Assembly: GCA_023374045.1 (NCBI GenBank)
Contig: CM041779.1
Span: 266,548,131 to 266,612,130 of the forward strand
Direction of reading: 5' to 3'
Length of the DNA stretch: 64,000 bases
From: Limonium bicolor
Lineage: Eukaryota > Streptophyta > Magnoliopsida > Caryophyllales > Plumbaginaceae
The notes under the pieces were generated by a model that searched no databases, had not been told where the DNA came from, and saw only the letters and a list, made by a program, of their open reading frames with translations. Of the stretch, positions 49,377 to 57,720 are shown piece after piece (position 1 is the stretch's first letter; each line of letters opens with the position of its first letter). The translations under genes and the position numbers were made by a program.

Positions 49377-50495
49377 GGCGTGTAACACCAATGGAGTATG
49401 TAATATGTTGAGGTGTGTTTTCAGCTGCTAATTGTTGTTAAGTACGATGTTGTAGTTGGGGTGTTACATTAAATGTGAGTAAGGATACATAAACGGTTAT
49501 CTTAAAACACCTCATTATATAGATAATAATTAAGCAAATAATATATCTTGTGAATACTAAATGTAAGAGTTCGATAAGTCTAAGTTAATTATAATATAGT
49601 TATTTCAAGATGAGAAGTAACTTAACATCTTATGTCAAGATTATGAGATGGTTGTAATAAAAAGTCACTCTAAACTAAGGATATGATAATTGAGTTTAGT
49701 GGCTCAATTAAGTTATAATAAATGTATCTACAACACTATGATTCCAATATACAAGATGTAGATCTTAATTAAGTTATGGGGAAAACTTAATCATAATGAA
49801 TTATCAAGTAATATTGATAAAATACATAATCATTACGTTGTGAAATAATAGTATAGTATTCTAAGATACACCTATCATAGGTCATAATATGATGTTTATT
49901 CTAAATTAAGAATAAAAGTATTGAGCTTAAGAATTTTTATTGAAATTCTAAGATTGATTGAATAATATAAAATGCATTTATGATATAAGGGTCTCAAAAG
50001 TCTTGAATTGAGAATTATGGTTAAGTATGAGTAAAGTGGATAAGAGTGGAACAATTAACAAGTGTTACTAAAATACATTCATTGGTCTTACAACCTTGAG
50101 CTATACAACATTCTAAGATAAGTCAAAGGTTATACATAACATTTAAGTGGGGGCTTAAAAGACAATTGAGACTTAGAAATAAGAGTGAGGAATTTATTTA
50201 AGTTTAACTTAGGCTACAAGTTATTGATGATAGACTACCTTTAATATTCCTTAGAGTATTATTGAATATTTGCAAGTCGACTAGAACTGCTACAGCATTA
50301 ACCAGGTACGATTTCTCGTACTCAGATACTTTTGCTAACGAATTTTATGGAATGTTTTGGAAAACGCTAACTGAGCTTGAATGGATTTCAAAAGGAAACT
50401 ACTTGTGTGACTAACTTGGCCTGATGCGACTAACTGGGCCTGTAATATACAACTTACAAGATTATTGGTTCCTCCTATCAGGTTGTTTCATTAGA

Positions 50496-50600
50496 TATTA
50501 ATTGTCGAGGGTTTATGCCTCTGCACTCTGTAGAACTGAGTGTTTTGGTATTGCACTTGTGTAGTTAATAATCTAGTGGGAATATGGGAAAAAGGCAATC
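50496..50600 (+). repeat. Block shared with the LARD internal domains
   Basis: In the outer solo LTR, TTTATGCCTCTGCACTCTGT, then ACTGAGTGTTTTGG and TATTGCACTTGTG, matches the element-sense strand of LARD-C (40853-40788) and LARD3 (59655-59590) almost base for base for about 55 bp and more loosely beyond. Confidence 0.7.
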
Positions 50601-50685
50601 TTGATAAATTCTTCCTTTGACTGTGGATATCATTTCATTGAGCCGAGTCTTTTATTGTGACGTGTGTGCGTCTTCATCGGTAACA

Positions 50686-50768
50686 GTGAAGGGCTGTATG
50701 TCCCTTGTCCAAAAGGACATTGTAAACAGTGAGGGGCTGTATATCCCCTGTCCTAAAAGGACGTACTT
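50686..50768 (+). repeat. Two-unit hairpin repeat
   Basis: CAGTGAAGGGCTGTATGTCC then GTCC-AAAA-GGAC, followed by a copy with GGGG...CCCC and GTCC-TAAAA-GGAC. Arms of the first hairpin changed together between units. Confidence 0.6.
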
Positions 50769-51418
50769 GGCGGTGGGGGCCATCTCTCCCAGTTGGTTTT
50801 ATTCCACTCTTGAGTTGTTAGTTCTTGGATCTCTCTTTTCATTCCTAGTCCTTGTGACTACTTGGGTCTTTTTACTCCTGACTGGAATTGAATCTAATAT
50901 AAGAAATGGGTGTTCTCTAACTCATGGTGTGACTTCTTTTTAAATGACTAACTTTACTTTAATGTTATTTATCCCTATCTTTGTCTTGTTCTCTTTTCTT
51001 TATAACTTGTTTAGTTTGAAGTGCCTTGTTACTCTGTTTTGTTTTAAGAGTTTCAATCCAAGTTACTGTTTTGTTTTAAAGGATTATGTTTTAATTTCTG
51101 TTATGAGAGTCATACCAGTTCCATTCCAGGGAACTGACTCACCCCTCCCGGGGTGGGCTGCTTGGTTTCATCTTGCAGGTACGAATTGTTATACAGGTGG
51201 CCACGAAGAATATGAGTGATTGGGATGGGAGTTAGGATTTGCGGAGAGTTGTTGTATTTTTCTATTATTGTAGTTATGTTATGTTTTCTCAAGTTCAGGC
51301 TGTAACATTTGTAAGTATTAATTGGTGAGGTTTTGTACCGGGTGTTTGGAACCCGATGATCTGTAATCGCCATTAGAGATTTTATTCCGCAGTATTTATT
51401 TTAAATAGGGGCGTTACA

Positions 51419-51423
51419 AAGTG
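51419..51423. repeat. TSD AAGTG of the outer solo LTR (right)
   Basis: Matches 28053-28057. Confidence 0.9.
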
Positions 51424-52300
51424 ACTCATGTATGGTCTTTATCACACTTCTTTGATATGTAACTCTTCATTGACCTACCAAATATACCATGCCCACTCTA
51501 CATGGTCCAGATTCCCACTTACTCTTGATCTCCCTCCATATTGTGGAGCGATTTTTCTTCATTGTTAGAATGGCCTTGCTCACTATCTTTCTTCTCAAAT
51601 CGTCTCGGCTCCTTTCCACTACTTGGATGTCTTCCAAACTACAAGCCTTCTCATATGCCTCTTGCACACTTCTTTTCAGGTTCATACAAAAGAACTCCCT
51701 AAGTCTCAAGTTGAGGCCCTTTATAAACATCCTTGTTAGATTTCCTCACTTAATGATAAGTCTACGACAAATCTAGCCAGCTTTAGATATTTACTGTGAT
51801 ATTCTGGGATGCTCACTCTTCTTTCCTTGATTTTCCTGAACTCATCCTACATTCTCACCCTTATAAATCAGGGTAGAACTTTTTCTTCTATGTAGAAGGC
51901 AACCCCAAAACATCATTGTACTAGTAGGACATTAAGTTGTTTCAAAATCCTCTTCCATCTTTGTTATCTAACCGGTCATCTTCACTAGATCTTCAAATCT
52001 TTCCTACAAACTAGATCAAAGGTTCGCAATCTTCTTGAAGACATTTTCTCCTTGCCTAGTCTCCCTTTCTTCCCGAGCTTTATAGTCTTTTTTCATCATG
52101 TAGGATTATCTGAGCTTACCGAGCTTGAGCAAGTTGGGTCATAGCTTTGGTGATATTGTTCATAACCATCATTCACAACTGAATTCATTAACAAACAATC
52201 TAGATTGGTTAGATACAGTTCACTACTAAAGCAAACCTTTCTCCTTATCCACTCTTGATCTCTTAATGAAACACAATAATCCATGACTTCGAAACAATAA
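51424..52300 (-). pseudogene. Ancient gypsy gag core relic
   Basis: Minus-strand fragments of the capsid-forming gag core. EFRKIKERRVSIPEYHSKYL is followed by KLARFV (near 51850-51770); in the adjoining frame, FIKGLNLRLREFF and QEAYEKACSLE (51730-51630). Upstream, ERFEDLVKMTG is near 52000. Several stops and frameshifts are present. This is the 5' part of the same old element whose protease-RT lies at 1162-2288, which accounts for its strand and position. Confidence 0.75.
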
Positions 52301-52797
52301 TGTAGATGTATAATGAGGTATGAATTAGATTATATGGTGTATAGGTCCTTCGGAATCATCCTAGAGTCATTAGGAACACACAACCCAAATTTAGAGGACA
52401 AATTAAGCTTAAAACATCATTTTTGTACCTTTTTCCTGTTTTCTTTAGGAATTCATACCCGTGATTCCCCATCACACTTCCAACATTCTCGAGACCCTAT
52501 ATTTCTCCAAGATTCAACTCAAGCTTCACCCATTTATCAAATACCAAAAATTCAAGTTAACACTCTATTTTCAGCTGAATAGGGATTTTTGCGTTCTAAA
52601 AAGATCTTTAGAAAAACAGCACAACCAGGTACTACTAAACGGTTTAACCAACCATGATATCACATACTTTCCATATATAACCATTAAACCAACCATTTCA
52701 GTCCCAACACCCCAGTCATACACAAGATCATACATGAATTCATACGTAAAAATCGTAAACACCTTAAGGAGTACAACATCCTTACCTTGGTCATTCA
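52301..52797. other. Non-coding flank of the old element
   Basis: About 500 bp, presumably 5' leader of the ancient element. I see no PBS, LTR end or gene in it. The last five bases before LARD3 are ATTCA. Confidence 0.4.
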
Positions 52798-54737
52798 TGT
52801 AACACCCCAACCACCACCGTACACTTAATCATCAAACCGCAGCGGAAATCTCAACTCATCACATTACTTAATTCAATGATGTTACACGCCGTTAACCACC
52901 CACGTGGCTAACAAGGCTAATACATGTACATTGTATCGGTCTGATGGACTAGATTCCGAGCAACTACACAATACAAACCTTATTCCATTTCCAACATTTA
53001 TTATATACATACGTTCCCACTGTACCGAGTATTATAAACTGGTGCCGACAACAATATCGGTCTTACTACACCTACTGTATAAATATACTTAAATGATTAC
53101 CCATGTACGACTACTACCCGTCCTACTCTCGAACGGCTTCCAGCACTTCGTACCTGAAATAGGAAAAGAAGAGAAAGGGTGGCCCCCAAGGGGCTCAGCA
53201 CCTTTGCTGGTATGGTAATCCCGCAGCCCACATGCTACCGGGCCACGCACGACTAATTGTCGTCTTAGCATGCAGTTGATCATGTTTAAATCATGCATAC
53301 AAACCATTAACATATCACACATAATATTTCGCCTCAATGGGCTCAACCAATAACCAACACATCCACACTTAACCAACCATCCAATGATTCCTTTAACCCT
53401 AGAGTGGCTCTCCTCCAAAACGGAGCTACTTCCTTAACAGACGACATGTACCCATTAATCGGGTTATCCTTAAACGCCTCTTGTCACAACCTGGGATTCA
53501 TTTACATGATCCACACATTCCATATCCTACCACATACTCATTCCGCACATAACAAACATAACAACACTTTCCTTGTTTCGACGTACAGATGATGACATCG
53601 CATCCATTTAAACATCCAATATATATATACCCTAGCATAGCACCATAACATTACATAACACCATGAAATCGGTTCTCACAAGGAACCTTCCACCATAGTT
53701 AGTATACCATGTGAGCCTAGGGGTTTTTGCCAATCCCATGTTAAGCTCGTTACCAACCTCGTTACCGTCCGGTTATATAGAACGGTTAACTTATACCCAA
53801 GGTGAGTCGGATATAGTAATCCCAAGCACACCGAAATAACATACGTATGCCCCTGTGGCCCGACGTGAGTCAGTAACTAGCTTTGGATAAGCTAAGGGAA
53901 GGTAGAAACCAAATTGGAATACCACCTATACATACACCAAGAGAGCCGAACCGGATAAGATAACGACTCCCGTCCATCACACGCGTGGCCGGAACAACCG
54001 GACTCCTCACCCCCCATTAGTACATACACACTTATAAATAAGTAGTTAGGGATCCATTATGGAGCCTACCACATCCACACACCATACGGTATCATAACCG
54101 AGTTAAGCACACAAGGGAGGTTCACACACTTGCATACAACAACAATATCCAACTAACTCACACATAGCCGTGGTTAGCACGTTCCCAAGGTTTGGGCCGT
54201 CAACTCCGAATACCGATCACTCATGTGTTCCTAGTTTTGGTTAGCTAAGGTTTAACACATACTTGAGGTTAAATGGTATCGGAGACCAAATTCGCCACAT
54301 AAATGAATTACTATAAACTCATTACATGTTTTAATCTTACAAGGTGGCAAACACTCAAGAAAACATATTGGCATACAAGCCGGTGTAATCCGGTAGGACG
54401 CAGGTTGCAAGAAAACCATACCTGTCACCGGAGTCCACTTTACCACGTCCACTTATGTTCCTCGAGCAATTCTCGAACAACTGTTGACATGACATGTTCT
54501 TTTATTAACATTGGGGTAACATGTTTGTTTTAAAGTCTAATGCTTATAACTTTCCCCGTTAACTTGGTTAAATAACTTTACATTTTAACTTGTTTTACTT
54601 TCACATTTTATTACAACCTTTCACCCACTTAATCACCATTAAAACTCACTTATCATGTCCTTAACAACCTTATAACATCATTACCTACCAATCCCTATCA
54701 TCACATAACATTTCATAACCTGAAACCATGTTTTTGG

Positions 54738-54998
54738 TCCGACCGACCCACCGTCCGACCCACAGCTGGGTCGGTCCATTACAGAACCCTTTTACTTCCT
54801 TATAATCATGCCCGTCCGACCCACGTCCGACTCACTCGACTGGGTCGGACCATGTGCGAACATTTTCTTCCTTTGAAACTTGACCGACCGACCCATGTCC
54901 GACCCACCCTTTTGGGTCGGACCATTACCGAACACATTCCTAACATCTTACAGAGGCTCGACCGACCCAAAACTGGGTCGGACCCCTGGGTCGGTCGC
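54738..54998. repeat. Four-unit ~70-bp inverted-repeat array in LARD3
   Basis: Units near 54743, 54811, 54883 and 54958 with GTCCGACCCA...TGGGTCGGAC arms. Same period and hairpin design as the other arrays, with a different sequence. Confidence 0.82.
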
Positions 54999-55943
54999 CT
55001 TCTAAACTTACCCAAACTTTACCAATTCTTCACCAAACTTCTCCTAAGGCCTCTTAATGTTTCCTAACAACATTTGGTAACCTTATATCCACATACAACA
55101 TCCACTAAACTCATCTTCTAACTCCTTAAACCTTTACTTATTTCCTTGTAAAAATTCCTTAACACTTTCAACATTTGTACTAGGTTCCTAAATGGGTTTC
55201 TCACCTATTATAACTACTATCCCAAAACACTTTCTTCTCATCTTAACATCATCTCTTAAGCATTATTTTCTTACTAACTAAATCTCCTTTTTACATCATA
55301 CCTAAACATCACTTGTTCCTTGAACACCAACCTTACCTAAACCTTAAACAACTCCTCCAAGACTTTAATACATTCACAAACACACATTGAATTCCTAGAA
55401 CTTCCAAGATAACACCTAAATCCTTGCATCACTCTAAATCACCTTAACACATGTTTTCTTCTCAAGTAAACATTTATTCACCTATAACACTTCCTAGTTC
55501 ACCAAAACCACTTAAAACACTTAGAACTTCTCACACATTTTTCCAAATTTGGCCATAGCTTCTCCTGTATATACTCACATCCAAACACTTAGGTTTTTAC
55601 CTTATTTCATTCAAAACACCTAAAATCCATCAAACGCATTTTTATACACAAACTTCACACATTAAGCACTACATCACAATATAGTGCATAACTTAAATTG
55701 CTTAGCACTTAGGCCCTTAAATAACATGGCTCTTAGGCCCTTAAATTGCATAACCTTAAACACTGAATTTCCCACATAAATAATGCCTTTGACCTGCAAA
55801 TACATACACCAAAACATATGTTCTTTTACTAGTCTCCTTGAGAACATTTTACTAGGTCACTCACCATTGGCTCCTTAGGTATTTTATCAAGCAAATCAAG
55901 CTCATTTTCCTAAGGCATTTAAACCACATTGAGATAGTTTGTT

Positions 55944-56288
55944 TACCTCTTTTTCCTCACAAACTTCTTTCTTGTTTCCTTGTAAAACCGGTGGGGTATT
56001 TGGTTGTTTGTCAACTTCTAAACATTATACAAACAACATAATGAGTATTCAAGCTTTAAGCTCCATCTCATTGTAAACCCTAGGTTTACATTATTTCAAA
56101 GCATTAATGTAGTTGTTTTACCTTAATCTTTGGAGGGTGTTTGAATATCTATGAAGAGAGGACTCCACCTAGTCCTTGAAAGATTCAAATGGAGCTAGAA
56201 CAAGGCAACACAAGGAGCTCCATTAATGAATATTTTCGGTCACACACAAAACATGGAGGAAACTTGATTTTTCTTAGAGATTCCTTAC
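55944..56288 (-). other. Triple 5' splice-site-like cluster of LARD3
   Basis: TCCTAG|GTAAGG (56288), ATTAAG|GTAAAA (56121) and AAAGAG|GTAAAC (55945), 167 and 176 nt apart. Confidence 0.5.
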
Positions 56289-56604
56289 CTAGGAGCAAAG
56301 GAGATCAATAATATGTGGAAAGACAAGCTCAAGCTCCATCAATGGTGGAACTCCATGGCACCGAAATGGTGATCTTCAAATTTTGAGAAGATAGAAATGA
56401 AGAGCTTGATGAGGGGAAGAGAATGGTGGTGTTTGTTTTTGATTTGGTTAAGTGAGCTAGGTTTTACATGTGGTCAAAGGTGGACTTCCATGGTGGTGGT
56501 GCTGTTTTAACGTGAGAACAGAGAAGAAGAGAAGTGTGGAGCCGTGTGAACAAGGGAGGAAATGAGAGAATGAGATAGAATTTGCTTTTAAGAGATATTT
56601 GTAA

Positions 56605-56624
56605 CTTATAAAGCAAATAGTACT
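56605..56624 (-). promoter_or_regulatory. Core promoter (TATA) of LARD3
   Basis: AGTACTATTTGCTTTATAAG on the minus strand, nearly identical to LTR-B. Confidence 0.6.
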
Positions 56625-57398
56625 TTACTTAAAGTTTTACTTTACTTATTTGATTTCTTTTACAACTTGGTGACTCACTACTACAAAAACCGGCCACCAT
56701 TATGCCTAGGAGGGTATACTAGTCTTTGTTGACCAATTTAATTACTTATAACATTATATGTTACAAACTAGCTTATAAAAGTTACTATTCACAAACTAAG
56801 GCACATAGAAGTGAAATTTTTGATTTCCCACTAATATGGCCACCCAAATGTGATACTATATAGTACACATGTTAATTAAAGAGTAATGATGGACATTTAG
56901 CCATTCAAAACTCATTTACAAGACAATTTTTCAAAAACGTGCTTTAAGACTCCTTAAAGCACATTTTGTGTTTTAACTTGTTTTCAAGCTTGGTTTCTTT
57001 AGTAATTGATTTAATATGTTCATTAACATATAAATAAGGTATAGGTATGACCATTAGGTCTTATACACATTCATCCCAAGCTTAGAGCACATTTTTGCTC
57101 ATATTGACTTTAAGGTATTTATTTGTGTTTTGTTTGGTTTCATTGTCTTCCAAAGCTTCCTAAGGACTTATTTAGCCTTATTAAATCATAATTGAATATT
57201 ATTTAGTCTTGGTAGGCTCTTTGGGTCCTAACCAAGTTCACTCATAGCTTAGAGCATGTTTTTGCTCAAACTGTGTCTTAGTGCTTTATTGCACTTTACT
57301 ATGTTTTAAATTGTCCACTGATGTTTCTAAGGCACTTTTTAGCCTTTATATAACATAGTTTGATATTTAAACTACATATCAAGGTTTGGGGTATTTCA

Positions 57399-57434
57399 AT
57401 CTACCCCCCTTAAAAGAACTTCGTCCTCGAAGTT
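57399..57434 (-). promoter_or_regulatory. LARD3 terminal PPT with hairpin
   Basis: AACTTCG-AGGA-CGAAGTT (57434-57417), then CTTTTAAGGGGGGTAGAT before the LTR. Compared with LARD-C, one base pair of the stem has switched from T-A to C-G. Confidence 0.85.
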
Positions 57435-57518
57435 CACATTTCCTTGCATCATTGGACTAGAATACGGGAATTACTTATAGCCACAAAACTTCCATTACCA
57501 ACCATCTTTCACATCCAA

Positions 57519-57720
57519 CCTCGGACTTAATGGTCCGGGCAACATATCCACCTTATACATAAAATATCATATTCACATGGTAACCTCGGACTCAATGGTC
57601 CGGGTACCTTCACCACACTTGCACCCATACAATATCCCTCAGACTCTTAGGTCTGGGTGACATAACCACATTTAGACTCATAGGTCTATGTAACGCAACA
57701 CATTTAGACTCATAGGTCTT
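57519..57720. repeat. Five-copy short hairpin repeat in LARD3
   Basis: Copies at 57519, 57593, 57638, 57674 and 57706. Arms are GGAC/GTCC in the first two and AGAC/GTCT in the last three, with a six-base loop. Confidence 0.7.

Larger units (their letters stand above)
31186..49468 (+). repeat. Inner solo LTR, split by LARD-C
   Basis: Its own sequence is 31186-34500 plus 48557-49468, about 4.2 kb. Ends are TGAAATACCCCAAACC and GGGGTGTTACA. Neither PBS nor PPT flanks it, and near-identical TSDs do. Contents: promoter 31784-31803, CT-rich leader, donors (GT 32116, 32290, 32483), a three-unit array 33495-33665, a ~120-bp tandem duplication split by LARD-C, the 48711-48820 repeat, the acceptor CCTTTCAG|GTAC (AG 49109-49110), the CGGTC-CATCA-GACCG hairpin (49316-49330) and the G-box hairpin (49355-49376). 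It resembles the LARD3 LTR. Confidence 0.88.
28058..51418 (+). repeat. Outer solo LTR, split by a nested insertion
   Basis: Its own sequence is 28058-31185 plus 49474-51418, about 5.1 kb. Ends TGAAATACCAC...GGGGCGTTACA are slightly decayed versions of the common termini, and the TSD AAGTG is perfect. It has no PBS, PPT or internal region on either side, so it is a solo LTR. It is AT-rich (29560-31185 and 49470-50280 hold only AT-rich non-coding sequence). Donors are at 28741, 28940 and 29169, each shortly after a TTTTCCAGAAAA motif. Paired hairpins CAGTTCC-7 nt-GGAACTG and CACCCC-TCC-CGGGGTG (51117-51156) precede the acceptor TTTCATCTTGCAG|GTAC (AG 51177-51178). Confidence 0.88.
52798..57398 (-). 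repeat. LARD3 3' LTR
   Basis: Element order: promoter 56624-56605, donors GT 56288, 56121 and 55945, four-unit array about 54998-54738, paired hairpins CAGCA-AAGG-TGCTG and GCCCC-TT-GGGGGC (53209-53182), acceptor CCTATTTCAG|GTAC (AG 53155-53154), CGGTC-like hairpin near 52940, and G-box hairpin 52912-52891. Confidence 0.92.

Noticed and set aside
52904..53592. Open frames in LARD3 LTR duplicated at 62505-63189
   Set aside because: Their identity reflects the paired LTRs, not coding selection.
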